Source: Phymorhynchus buccinoides (lineage: Eukaryota > Mollusca > Gastropoda > Neogastropoda > Raphitomidae). Taken from it: a stretch of DNA of 64,000 bases. The number at the start of each line of letters is the position of its first letter. Within the stretch, counting starts at the first letter, position 1. Below are positions 27,301 to 33,724 of this stretch, piece after piece. The translations under genes and the position numbers were made by a program. The DNA lies in contig CM065699.1 of the NCBI GenBank assembly GCA_017654935.2, positions 14,233,345-14,297,344 on the forward strand. The letters run 5' to 3'. Below the pieces are notes generated by a model. It was not told where the DNA came from, made no database searches, and saw only the letters and a list, made by a program, of their open reading frames with translations.

Positions 27301-30211
27301 GTCCTTCTGACAACAAAAAGAAGAAATAGGGTTCCTTGATTCAACAGTCTTGCTGTCCTTCTGACAACAAAAAGAAGAAATAGGGTTCCTTGATTCAACA
27401 GTCTAGCTGTCCTTCTGACAACAAAAAGAAGAAATAGGGTTCCTTGATTCAACAGTCTTGCTGTCCTTCTGACAACAAAAAGAAGAAATAGGGTTCCTTG
27501 ATTCAAGTCTTGCTGTCCTTCTGACAACAAAAAGAAGAAATAGGGTTCCTTGATTCAACAGTCTAGCTGTCCTTCTGATAACAAAAAGAAGAAATAGGGT
27601 TCCTTGATTCAACAGTCTTTGCTGTCCTGACAAATAAAAAGAAGAAATAGGGTTCCTTGATTCAACAGTCTTTGCTGTCCTTCTGACAATACAAAGAAGA
27701 AATAGGGTTCCTGGATTCAACAGTCTTGCTGTTATTGTTCATTACTCTAGCTTTAGTCTACATTCCTAGGAAGCCTGGCAATAGCAGCCACAATTTGGTA
27801 TTGGTATTGGTATTGGTATTGGTTTTATAGACTATCGGGCTGCTCCCAAATGGAGAGAACATCGTAACTAGTGCTGCGTCACCCATTTTTTAATTTTTAT
27901 AGTCACAGAGACTCGTGAAATTCAGGCTGCTCCCACCTAGAGATCGCATCGCTGCTAGCGCTGCGCCACTCCCCTTTTCTTATTGGCATTCATTTTTTTG
28001 TGTGTGACTCACGGGAGGATGGGGGAGGGGTAAATATTGACAAAATAATAACTTTTTTCTTGCAACCAGGTTCTTTAACGTGCGCGAAGTGCATGGACAC
28101 ACTGGAGCTCGGTTTCTGTCGTCTCATCCCAAAAGACTTAACGTTCAGAGGAAAGTGAGCGGGCAAAAACTCCGCTGCGGCCAGGAACGATCCCGGATTG
28201 GTTGCATACTTGTGGGGCATTAATTAAATGAAACTGCCCCCCCGTGGGGATACCGGGGGGTCTTTTGTACAAATAGTTCCCCCACCTTCTGGAAGTTCTG
28301 TGCTTGTAGCTTCCTCTAATCTGTCATTCTCTTTGACTCTGCCTTTTCCCTTTGCTTACTGTCATCTGCTATCATTCTATCTTACTGGTCCATTCTCCTG
28401 CCTTTTTTTTCCTATAAATTCTTATAAAGATTTTTTCAGTCGAAGTCGGACATGCTGGGCCTAACTATATTTTAGTTAGGCGCATAATGGCAGTATGACG
28501 CATCTACGCTCATGTGACAGGAAACTGTCTGAGCGAATGAAGAAGAAGAAGAAAAAGAAGAAATTAAACTGGAAAAGAGCTAGTGCAAACGCACGCATGC
28601 ATGCGCACACGCGCGCACACACACACACACACAAGTGTAGAGTGGCACAGAGGTAACGCGTTCACCTCGCGCTAAATAAACCCGAGTTCGAACCTGGGTA
28701 CAGGGGATTTTTCCTCTCACTCTGCACTAGGCCTTATGGTCTGAACGTGGAGTCATTCGGATGAGACGATAAACCGAGGTCCCGTGTGCCCATGCACTTA
28801 GCACACGCTAAACCCAGTGGCAACGGAAAAGTTGTCATTTGGTCCAGCCCCCATTTCCTTCCTCATCAGTCACACAAAAATCGCATGGAAAAAAAGAAGA
28901 AAAAAGGGTGCCACGCCTCTGGCTGTGACATGCTCCACGAAGCGAACGAGTTACCTCTGAGCCACTGAAGCACCAATTTGTGACATTAGATGTAGATGTA
29001 AAAATAAAGGTGGCGGCTCACCAATGGCTTTGCTGACGTTCCTGATGGAGTTGAGGTTCTTCACCTCGGTTCTCACCCCCCACGGCTCCCCTGGTCTGTT
29101 CACCGATACGTTGGCGTCTACTCGCAAAGAACCCTCTATGAAGAAAAAATAAAACAACAACAAAAAACTGGTTAAACACTCATGGGTGAAAGTAGTTCAG
29201 GCATGCTCCTGAAATCAGGATTAAAAAAGCTGATAGAAAGAGTCTTAAGGATTTGGCCATCTTGACATCTGGAACCACGATCTTATAAAATGAAACATTT
29301 CTGCCAACATCGATGGAAGATTAAAGACCCACCACGTCGCGTGTCAAAATCATGGTTTTCACATGTTTTCCCTCTTATAGTTGGTAAGAAATCTGCCTAG
29401 CATAACAGGGAATGTGACACATGATGTGGGTGGGGGGTCTTTAAAACAAGATGATAGACAAGCAATAGGGCATTTGCCACGAGTGTTCATTCTCTATTGG
29501 CCTCTGCAACTAGGGTTATTAACGCCCTTGACAGTGAGAGTGAAGTCCCCCCTTGCTGGTCAGTAATGGACAAGGGCATTCACTCTTGCGAAAGGCAGCC
29601 ATTTAGTGACCTCAAGTAGGGTTATTGGCGAGAGTTATGCCCTTGTTTGGTCAGTGGTGCAACCATCTCCACCCACCCACCAAGGGTATTCACTCTTGCA
29701 AAAGGTGTTCTTTCGCAGTAGCCAATACTAGACTACTAATTTGCCCGCACTCGTTCTGCCTGAGTTACGCTGACCTTTCTAATTTAACGCTCTAAATTCA
29801 ACTCAGTGAAATTCAAGGTCGCCGACAAGCGGCAAATGCCCTATTCTAACACCAGCCCCACCCATCCTGCATACACAGACACATTGGATTATTTTTAATG
29901 CGGTCATCACTTCAGGAATGGGAAGGTTCAGAGAACATTGAAATTTGTCATTTCAGGATTGAGAGAATGTTATAGCTATACTTTCACCCATGAACACTGA
30001 CGCAGGAAAAGAGCAGGTAAATGAGTGCCTGTTTTCACACAGTTACATGCGCATGCACACATTCATCCACAAACACACAAATTGACATGTGCATGAATTA
30101 CATCACACACACACACACACATACACAAAACACACACACACCTTGCATTTTCCATCACAAGTGCCCAGAGTCTTCAGTAGTAGCTGTAGCTCCTCAAACA
30201 TACACACACAC

Positions 30212-30259
<48 letters not shown>

Positions 30260-30726
30260 ACCACACCTTGCATTTTCCCATCACAAGTGCCCAGAGTCTT
30301 CAGTAGCAGCTGTAGCTCCCTCACACACACACACACACACAACAACTTGCATTTTACCCATCACAAGTGTGCCCAGAGTCTTCAGTAGAGCTGTAGCTAC
30401 TCAAACACACACACACCACACGTTACACACACAAACCACACATTCACACACACACACAACACAAACCTTGAATTTTCCTATCACAGGTGCCCAGAGTCTT
30501 CAGTAGTAGCTGTAGGATCCCTCACACACACACAACACACCACACATGGCACAGACACACACACACACACACACCTTGCAGCTTCCCATCACGGGGGGGG
30601 TGCCCAGGAGTCTTCAGAGCAGCTGTAGCTCCCTCACCACACACACACACACACACGCTGACACACACACCTTGCATTTTCCCATCACAGGTGCCCAGAG
30701 TCTTCAGTAGCAGCTGTAGCTCCCTC

Positions 30727-30763
<37 letters not shown>

Positions 30764-30919
30764 TGCATTTTCCCATCACAGGTGCCCAGAGTCTTCAGTA
30801 GCAGCTGTAGCTCCCTCAACACACACACACACACACACCACACACACACCTTGCCATTTCCCATCACAGGTGCCCAGAGTCTTCAGTAGCAGCTGTAGCT
30901 CCCTCACACACACAACAAC

Positions 30920-30955
<36 letters not shown>

Positions 30956-31072
30956 CAATAAAGATGATTTTGACTTGACTTGACTGACACACACACACAC
31001 ACACCTTGCATTTTCCCATCACAGGTGCCCAGAGTCTTCAGTAGCAGCGGTAGCTCCTCAACACACACACAA

Positions 31073-31111
<39 letters not shown>

Positions 31112-31643
31112 CAATAAAGATGATTTTGACTTGACTTGACTGACATACACAAACACACACACACCTTGCATTTTCCCATCACAGGTGCCCAGAGTCTTCA
31201 GCAGCAGCTGTAGCTCCCTCAACACACACACACACACACACACACCTTGCATTTTCCCATCACAAGTGCCCAGAGTCTTCAGTAGCAGCTGTAGCTCCCT
31301 CAACACACACACACACACACACACCTTGCATTTTCCCATCACAGGTGCCCAGAGTCTTCAGTAGCAGCTGTAGCTCCCTCACAAAGCAGGCCGCGTCCTC
31401 CCCGCTCTGCAGGTCAGGCTGAGTCACCAGCTCCATCAGTCCAATGCCTGAACCCATCACAGCAGCATCAACCATTTCAGTGCTTTGGGGTTTTTTGGCT
31501 TGCCAAAGTCCCATCCATTTATACAATGTACATTTAACCCCTTTCCCTGCCCAGTCGGTGTCTACTACCTGATGAATTATATCAATGATGATGTCATAAC
31601 TTTTGATGTCATAAACCTGGAATTTGTTTTTACTTACAATACG

Positions 31644-31687
<44 letters not shown>

Positions 31688-32061
31688 TGTATACTTTGCT
31701 GCATTTTGAGCAGCTGATGGCATAGATGAGATTTGTGCTTTATAGGCTTACATGAGAGTAGTCAATCGTCTCCTAAACATGCATTTTTCATGCATGGGGG
31801 ATTCTAAAATCGTCAGAGTGACAAATTAATCATTTGTTCTTTTCTTTTTACACCGACAAGCAAGCCATTCTTAATCAGAATGTGTTACAACCGCAGAGGG
31901 GAAACAGAGACTCAGAGAGGCCTACTGTAAAACCGGAAGTTAAAAGCACACCGAGCCTCGTTCTGAGTATAACCCTTGACCTCTACCCAGAGGGGTGAAG
32001 GGTCAGGAAAGTTGTCAATATTAAGACTCTCTCTAAAGTCTAAGAGTCTAAGAGGTCACCA

Positions 32062-32092
<31 letters not shown>

Positions 32093-33527
32093 ACTAATCT
32101 TTTCTCCCCCTTCATATCCGGACTACTGAGTGTCCACCTCCCTATGAAGACCCCTCCCTATTAAGACCTTTTGGGGGCTGATTTTTCAAGGTCTTAATCA
32201 GGTGTAGAGTGGCACAGTGGTAGCGCGTTCACTTCGTGTCAAGTAAACCCGAGTTCGAACCTGGGTACAGGGGATTTTTCCTCTCACTCTGCACTAGGCC
32301 GTACGGTCTGAATGTGGAGTCTTTCGGATGAGATGATAAAACCGTGGTCCCATGCACTTAGCACATGTTAAAACCCAGTGGCAACGAAAAAGTTGTCATT
32401 TGGTCAAAATTTACCCCCCGCCTCCCCCCCCCAGACCTGTTTTACCCTATTTTGCAAAGTTGTAATGTTTCTGAAACAAAAAACTGTAATTTTGAGGGAA
32501 AAAAACTGTAATCCAACGCGTGACCAATGAACGTCGATATCGTACTGACCCGAGTGTGCAAACTTTACTGCAATACTAAATGTCCGTCGAGCAGTAGACA
32601 CAGAACACATGCTCGTCACCTAGTGCTGAACGACGTATTCCTGGAATTTTTAGGTCACTTTCCCAGAATTTCTGTGCCATTTAAGTGACTTTTGATGTCT
32701 TTTCTTTAGATTTTCGACCAGAAGATACAGAAGCTTCGGAATGCACTCGCTTGGACGCCATTTGAAACAGAAACGGAAATGGCACGAAATGACTTTTCAC
32801 CGCATCGTTTCGTTTTTTTGTAATATTTAGGATTTTATTTTCTTGTATTTTTTTTTCGTAGCCGTAATTTGACTTTTCCCCCGTAAAAATTACAGCAAAA
32901 ATCGTAAAGGTAAACAGGCCTGCCCCCCCCCCCCCCCACCTAATCAGTCACACAAAAATCGCATGCCCAAAAAAAATATTGGGTGGCGCGCCTCTGGCTG
33001 GGACGCACTCTCCAGGTGGGAGCAAACCGAATTTCCCAGAGACGCCTCTGTGACAATAAAGTACCTAATACCAGGCATGGTAGAGGGGGCAAAGTGGTTT
33101 TCAAGGAAAATGGCCGGGGGTCCAGGGGGCCGAAGAAAATTCAATAAAATTCAATAAATGAGTGAAATTTTTCACTTTTTCATGCTATTTCAATGCATTT
33201 TTTAATAATTTTGTTTCAAACTGTTTCGCGGATTTTCCGCGATTCACGGAGGTCTTCCATGCCTGTAAAACCTAATGGGAGCTTCCACTGTAAGAGAAAC
33301 GTTTCAATCCACATCCATTCACCTGCCCTGTTGAGGTCGATGAGGCTGCGGTGGCCGTGGAGGTCGTGCAGGGACTTGCCGCTGTCCTGCTCCAGTTGAA
33401 CCTGGATCAGCTGGCAGGTGCGAGCCTCAGCCCGCACCTGCTCCCCCGCCCGCAGCCGCACATGGACAAAGTCCAGCTGACCCCCCCGGGCCAGGGGCTG
33501 CCTCTGCTGGGTGATCTGATACCCTGC
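9170..33527 (-). CDS. GATB: GATB, mitochondrial glutamyl-tRNA(Gln) amidotransferase subunit B (nine exons, N-terminus missing)
   Basis: Join of minus exons 33323-33527, 31325-31447, 29022-29135, 22406-22490, 20459-20702, 18130-18263, 13034-13112, 10651-10785 and 9170-9307. Total 1257 nt, 418 codons plus TAG, with every splice phase agreeing. In the GatCAB complex of mitochondria, GatB activates Glu-tRNA(Gln) and receives ammonia from GatA, so that Gln-tRNA(Gln) is made without a glutaminyl-tRNA synthetase. Recognisable blocks in order are [71 protein letters not shown] and a C-terminal YqeY-like helical domain ending in FNKLPR. Animal GatB is about 550 residues, so about 130 N-terminal residues are not in these exons. 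Several introns hold satellites built from the gene's own exons. Confidence 0.93.
9466..9805. repeat. tandem repeat of ~60 bp in GATB intron
   Basis: About five to six units of roughly 55-65 bp, each containing GACAATATTGATTTGATTTA followed by TAGACATAAAC. A single further fragment of the unit follows the hAT-like element at 10230, so that element inserted into the array. Confidence 0.85.
9806..10229. mobile_element. hAT-like MITE (CAGGCATCAGAA termini)
   Basis: It begins CAGGCATCAGAA and ends TTCTGATGCCTG. It is flanked by CATGTG on both sides (9800-9805 and 10230-10235), compatible with a degraded 8-bp target duplication. It splits the 60-bp tandem array, whose sequence continues on the right. 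No transposase frame is visible. Confidence 0.7.
10253..10618. mobile_element. MITE-B, split by a nested MITE-A
   Basis: The left end reads ACCGTATATTTCGGACTATA and the right end ATAGTCGGAAAAATATGGTA, which is its inverted repeat. MITE-A (10331-10509) sits inside it. Related copies: about 18784-18936 (complete), 22753-23287 (longer), about 16887-17010 and 45475-45600 (truncated). The right end stops 32 bp from the donor side of a GATB exon. Confidence 0.75.
10331..10509. mobile_element. MITE-A nested in MITE-B
   Basis: Complete 179-bp copy with CAGTGGAACC and GGTTCCACTG ends and TA flanks, lying inside the inverted repeats of MITE-B. MITE-A activity at this site is therefore younger than the MITE-B insertion. 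Confidence 0.8.
10651..10785 (-). CDS. GATB: GATB exon (YqeY-like domain)
   Basis: Exactly 45 codons, phase 0 at both ends. The acceptor is TGCTGCGGCAG before GTGCTGTCAG, and the donor follows AAAGTG as GTCAGT. It reads [13 protein letters not shown], then [15 protein letters not shown]. This corresponds to the GatB segment after 'SSSAAKQ', up to the 'HPQVV' block. Confidence 0.92.
10860..11235 (-). pseudogene. decayed LINE tail
   Basis: The minus strand shows [16 protein letters not shown], the conserved 'F..RVVN.WN.LP' block near the end of many LINE ORF2 proteins. It is followed by a 3' tail with AGGCCTAAGG and a short TACC repeat. The fragment is truncated and very degenerate. Confidence 0.55.
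11245..11580 (+). repeat. dispersed repeat family X, copy 1
   Basis: About 330 bp shared with 28225-28545 (inverted) and 48430-48740 (same orientation). Shared landmarks are GACAAGTTTCCTGTCAT, AGGCAGGAGAATGG and GCACAGAACTTCCGGAAGG, followed by a C/G-rich end with CCCCATGGG. No coding signal was recognised. It could be a SINE or a LINE 3' end. Confidence 0.65.
11690..11907. mobile_element. MITE-G (CAGGGCTCCCA termini)
   Basis: The left end CAGGGCTCCCAGGG is mirrored by TTGGGAGCCCTAG at the right. The inner sequence repeats GGACCCTCT motifs in both orientations. A diverged second copy lies at about 36305-36520. The CAGGG start suggests a hAT-type element, but no target duplication is clear. 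Confidence 0.6.
12262..12515 (+). pseudogene. LINE ORF2 C-terminal end and 3' tail
   Basis: The plus strand reads [14 protein letters not shown] and then [12 protein letters not shown], followed by a stop. This is the typical end of an L2/CR1-like ORF2. Downstream is the 'GGCGCTATAGAAGTGC...ATTATTA' tail, a motif that also ends other retroposons in this window. Confidence 0.7.
12568..13024. mobile_element. MITE-C, inserted 7 nt after a GATB splice donor
   Basis: The left terminus TCGTTGGTGATATTC and right terminus TTTTCACCAACGA are inverted repeats, and TA flanks both. In GATB sense the element's TA duplication begins directly after GTGAGCA of the donor at 13033, so only seven intronic bases separate exon and insertion. 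A partial copy lies at 7551-7956. Confidence 0.75.
13034..13112 (-). CDS. GATB: GATB exon, master copy of the 70-bp satellite
   Basis: 79 nt. It enters in phase 2 (one base completes the Cys codon opened by the preceding exon) and ends after AAG, before GTGAGC. It codes for [20 protein letters not shown] and then TAVATK, equivalent to the GatB block '[20 protein letters not shown]'. The first 37 nt and the acceptor TTGTGCAG are the sequence that has been amplified upstream. Confidence 0.9.
13080..16815 (-). repeat. 70-bp satellite: GATB 3' splice site plus first 37 nt of exon, ~53 copies
   Basis: Tandem units of 69-70 bp, with 3-bp insertions in units near 16.54 and 16.75 kb. In GATB sense each unit contains a TG-rich tract, TTGTGCAG, the exon start CCCCATCAGGACAGACTGTC and on to GTGTGAC, then TGAAACAGTGCTGTG. 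The true exon is the last unit in transcript order. Units differ mainly in AAAAC/AAAAAC/ACAC length and in a few substitutions, so they are highly homogenised. Every unit's exon-like part runs into an immediate in-frame TGA after GAC when read in the exon's phase. Plus- and minus-strand frames across the array are repeat artefacts. Confidence 0.92.
16887..17010. mobile_element. MITE-B remnant
   Basis: CCATATTTTTCGTATTACAA and a following AATACTTTTTTTCCCC match the left half of MITE-B. The right half is missing. Confidence 0.45.
17215..17700 (+). mobile_element. retroposon R copy with TG-rich body and 'AAGCGCTTTG' tail
   Basis: A TG-rich body contains GTGTGCAAGAACGCGTTCAC and ends with GATTGTAAAGCGCTTTGTGC, then AAAAAGCGC and an ATTATTATT tail. 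The same order is found at about 35920-36200, 42131-42547 (plus) and 49843-50095 (minus). This is probably a SINE-like retroposon whose body has been invaded by microsatellite growth. A CT-rich tract follows at 17693-17760. Confidence 0.6.
18130..18263 (-). CDS. GATB: GATB exon (helical domain)
   Basis: 134 nt: 44 codons and two bases. The acceptor is TTCTTCAG before ACAGAGGAAG, and the donor is GTGAGTC after GACTG. It codes for [15 protein letters not shown] and [17 protein letters not shown], matching 'NEVGLLEFFQNVI' and 'VLNTFLGYLKQQN' of animal GatB. An AATG-type short repeat starts about 15 bp after the donor. Confidence 0.92.
18404..18564. mobile_element. short hAT-like MITE (CAGGCATGGGAATTGTC termini)
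   Basis: The ends CAGGCATGGGAATTGTC and GACAATTCCCATGCTG are inverted repeats. ACATGT flanks both sides. The flanking 'CATTCAGAGCAAACGCATG' block occurs on both sides (about 18369 and 18635), so a larger local duplication is also present. Confidence 0.65.
18784..18936. mobile_element. MITE-B copy
   Basis: Left end TTGTCGGACTATAAGGCGAT, right end CGCCTTATAGTCCGATAAAT followed by ATGGTA, together an inverted repeat. It is 153 bp with no nested insertion. Confidence 0.7.
19204..19322 (-). pseudogene. LINE ORF2 C-terminal fragment
   Basis: The minus strand reads [15 protein letters not shown] and ends [18 protein letters not shown], a typical last segment of a non-LTR ORF2. Its upstream side is replaced by the hAT-like element at 19323. 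Confidence 0.65.
19323..19819 (-). mobile_element. hAT-like element with BED-type zinc-finger ORF remnant
   Basis: It begins CAGACCTGTTTATCCC and ends GGTAAACAGGTCCG, an inverted repeat. On the minus strand an open frame starts [15 protein letters not shown] and contains [20 protein letters not shown], a C-x2-C plus His arrangement like the BED finger at the N-terminus of hAT transposases. The transposase core is missing, so this is an internal-deletion derivative that kept the first exon. A second copy lies at 32432-32922. Confidence 0.7.
19855..20440 (+). pseudogene. LINE ORF2 C-terminus with zinc-knuckle-like motif and AAATGTTC tail
   Basis: A plus-strand frame (to stop at about 20346) contains [20 protein letters not shown] and [19 protein letters not shown] followed by NTC. 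This is the C-x2-C...H...C region at the end of L1/Tx1-like ORF2 proteins. The 3' end is a short tandem repeat of AAATGTTC, whose last unit stops about 20 bp from the GATB donor at 20458. The 5' part is absent. Confidence 0.8.
20459..20702 (-). CDS. GATB: GATB exon (core domain, MPEPNLPPL motif)
   Basis: 244 nt: one base plus 81 codons. The acceptor is taken at TGTCCAG before TGAAACGGTG, because the resulting phase 2 matches the preceding exon (AA plus T). It codes for [20 protein letters not shown] and NLPPLHVYS, then [17 protein letters not shown], all diagnostic of GatB. An alternative acceptor GTGCAG eight codon-frame bases further on would break the phase. The donor is GTGAGT after CTGCTGGTG. 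Confidence 0.92.
21160..21430. repeat. ATC/CAT-rich low-complexity block
   Basis: Interrupted ATC and CAT triplets (also 20700-20830). Minus-strand Asp-rich and Met-rich frames here are artefacts of the repeat. The part from 20830 to 21160 is TG-rich, with a retroposon-like 'TAAGCGCCATGAG...ATTATTATT' tail. Confidence 0.7.
21482..21645. mobile_element. MITE-A copy
   Basis: 164 bp, CAGTGGAACCTCC to GGTTCCACTG, with TA flanks. Confidence 0.8.
22406..22490 (-). CDS. GATB: GATB short exon
   Basis: 85 nt, not obvious as a long open frame but fixed by phase. The acceptor TTCATTTCAG precedes ATTTTGAGAT, and its AT joins the G of the previous exon to make Asp. The donor AA-GTGAGA joins the T of the next exon. 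It codes for [20 protein letters not shown], equivalent to '[20 protein letters not shown]' of animal GatB. A CA/TG microsatellite begins about 20 bp downstream. Confidence 0.9.
22574..22749. mobile_element. MITE-A copy
   Basis: 176 bp with TA flanks, 84 bp upstream of a GATB acceptor and immediately adjacent to the MITE-B copy at 22753. Confidence 0.8.
22753..23287. mobile_element. MITE-B, long version
   Basis: The left end TACCATAATTGTCGGATT and right end GGTCCGAAAAATACAGTGA resemble the MITE-B inverted repeats, with about 500 bp of interior not seen in the short copies. It could be closer to the parental element, but no transposase frame is visible. Confidence 0.5.
23288..23890. other. 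intronic DNA, nothing coding recognised
   Basis: Contains a retroposon-like tail (ATGCGCTATATAAGCATTAT, then ATT repeats near 23370) and AT-rich sequence. Inside the GATB intron. Confidence 0.4.
23895..27735 (-). repeat. 52-55-bp satellite, ~70 copies, acceptor-like motif in each unit
   Basis: Units have the shared core AGGGTTCCTTGATTCAA, then (CA)GTCT(A/T)GCTGTCC and (TTCTG)ACAA. Two main length classes differ by CA in 'CAACAGTC' versus 'CAAGTC'. A recurrent short form lacks TTCTG. In GATB sense each unit reads TTTCTTCTTTTTGTTGTCAG, a good polypyrimidine tract with AG, then AAGGACAGC. No match to a GATB exon was found. Long minus frames here are repeat artefacts. Confidence 0.92.
27780..28200 (-). 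mobile_element. diverged SINE-like copy
   Basis: On the minus strand it shares the 'CATGCACTT..GCGCACGTTAA' region and the following AAAAGTTATTATTTTG region with the SINE at 28635. The 5' tRNA-like head is not recognisable. The left part has a TTGGTA repeat at 27798-27822. Confidence 0.45.
28225..28545 (-). repeat. dispersed repeat family X, copy 2 (inverted)
   Basis: Inverted relative to 11245-11580. It carries GGAAGTTCTGTGCTTGTAGC, CCATTCTCCTGCCTTTTT and GTGACAGGAAACTGTCTGAG. Confidence 0.65.
28635..29010 (+). mobile_element. tRNA-derived SINE, near full length
   Basis: The head resembles a tRNA gene: an A-box-like TGGCACAGAGGTAACGC at about 28643 and a B-box GAGTTCGAACCTGGG at 28684-28698, then a body with GCACTAGGCCTTATGG, GATGAGACGATAAACC and CCATGCACTTAGC. 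The 3' end lies about 11 bp from a GATB donor (29021). Other copies: 32202-33070 (split), 41549-41849, 54590-54955 (minus), 59838-60222 (minus). The sequence itself is not transcribable as a true tRNA. Confidence 0.8.
29022..29135 (-). CDS. GATB: GATB exon with the EVKNLNS motif
   Basis: 114 nt. The acceptor is TCTTCATAG before AGGGTTCTTT, and AG completes a Glu codon. It codes for [19 protein letters not shown] and [18 protein letters not shown], the most conserved GatB signature. The donor is GTGAGC. The SINE at 28635-29010 ends just beyond the donor. Confidence 0.95.
29325..29440. mobile_element. TTAA-flanked 116-bp palindromic MITE
   Basis: TTAA at 29321-29324 and 29441-29444. Termini AGACCCACCAC and GTGGGTGGGGGGTCT. 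piggyBac-type flanks. Confidence 0.65.
29468..29841. mobile_element. TA-flanked MITE (GGGCATTTGCC termini)
   Basis: GGGCATTTGCC at the left and GGCAAATGCCC at the right, TA on both sides, with inner inverted copies of ACTCTTGCGAAAGG-type motifs. Confidence 0.65.
30138..31324 (-). repeat. array of GATB exon tails plus donor, interleaved with (CA)n
   Basis: Eleven copies of about 56 nt of the following GATB exon's 3' end (GAGCTACAGCTGCTACTGAA ... AAAATGCAAG), each running into GTGTGTGTG as its donor side and separated by CA/TG microsatellite. Copies begin on the plus strand near 30141, 30267, 30344, 30467, 30573, 30670, 30760, 30850, 31005, 31164 and 31245. The true exon is at 31325. Those closest to it are nearly identical, while the distal ones carry indels. 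Two spacers contain the same retroposon 3' end (30954-30988, 31108-31142). Confidence 0.92.
31325..31447 (-). CDS. GATB: GATB exon, master copy of the CA-interleaved array
   Basis: 123 nt. The acceptor GATGGGTTCAG precedes GCATTGGACT, and GC completes the Gly codon of NRAG. It codes for [19 protein letters not shown] and [20 protein letters not shown], equivalent to '[20 protein letters not shown]' and 'VRELQLILQALG'. The donor GTGTGTGT is the start of the microsatellite, so the splice site has no independent intronic context. Confidence 0.93.
31646..31684. repeat. (CA)n microsatellite
   Basis: A pure CA tract. 31450-31645 and 31685-32130 hold no recognised coding sequence. About 31530-31640 resembles the TTAA-type element at 38728. 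Confidence 0.85.
32202..33070 (+). mobile_element. SINE copy interrupted by a hAT-like element
   Basis: The head with GTAGAGTGGCACAGTGGTAG and TTCGAACCTGGG runs to about 32410. The 3' part resumes at about 32936 (CAGTCACACAAAAATCGCAT to GTGACAATAAAGTACC). The interruption is the element at 32432-32922, as judged from the uninterrupted SINE copy at 59838-60222. Confidence 0.75.
32432..32922 (-). mobile_element. hAT-like element, second copy, nested in SINE
   Basis: CAGACCTGTTTTACCC to GGTAAACAGGCCTG, 491 bp, colinear with 19323-19819. The BED-like frame is broken by small insertions, so this copy is more decayed. Confidence 0.7.
33072..33265. mobile_element. hAT-like MITE (CAGGCATGG termini)
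   Basis: Begins CAGGCATGGTAGA and ends TCTTCCATGCCTG, directly after the 3' end of the SINE. Confidence 0.55.
33323..33527 (-). CDS. GATB: GATB exon (first confidently readable)
   Basis: 205 nt, phase 0 in and phase 1 out. The acceptor is CCTGTCCAG before GCAGGGTATC. It codes for [16 protein letters not shown] and [16 protein letters not shown], then SLIDLNRAG, matching '[13 protein letters not shown]', '[13 protein letters not shown]' and 'LIDLNRAG' of GatB. MITE-A starts only 33 bp upstream of the acceptor, so the branch point must lie in 33 bp or inside the MITE. The preceding exon should end in '..HYFYADLP'. Confidence 0.93.
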
Positions 33528-33560
33528 CTGGACAGGGACAGCTTCAGTGGGTAGGGAGTA

Positions 33561-33705
33561 CAGTAGAACCTCCCTTACAAGACTCCCTCCCTATAAGACC
33601 TTGCCCTTCTTTGTAAGTATTAAAATTACCTCCCTTGTAAGACCCCTCCCTTATAAGACCCCATTTTGCGTGATTTTTGAAGGTCTTATAAGGGAAGTTC
33701 CACTG
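33561..33705. mobile_element. MITE-A copy upstream of a GATB acceptor
   Basis: 145 bp from CAGTAGAACC (one mismatch to the consensus end) to GTTCCACTG with TA flanks, 33 bp from the exon. Confidence 0.75.
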
Positions 33706-33724
33706 TACCAAAGTAGTAGCACAA

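Larger units (their letters stand above)
29177..29998. mobile_element. composite inverted-repeat element with two nested MITEs
   Basis: The outer ends CACTCATGGGTGAAAGTAG and CTATACTTTCACCCATGAA are inverted repeats. Inside lie a TTAA-flanked palindrome (29325-29440) and a TA-flanked element (29468-29841). Confidence 0.55.

Noticed and set aside
23895..27735. Long minus-strand frames with a repeated NQGTLFLLF motif as a repeat protein
   Set aside because: Frames exist only where unit length is a multiple of three, are broken wherever the length class changes, and have no start context. They are artefacts of the satellite.
30021..30801. Plus-strand frames with repeated PRVFSS blocks as a gene
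   Set aside because: They are the antisense of the GATB exon-tail array interleaved with CA repeats.
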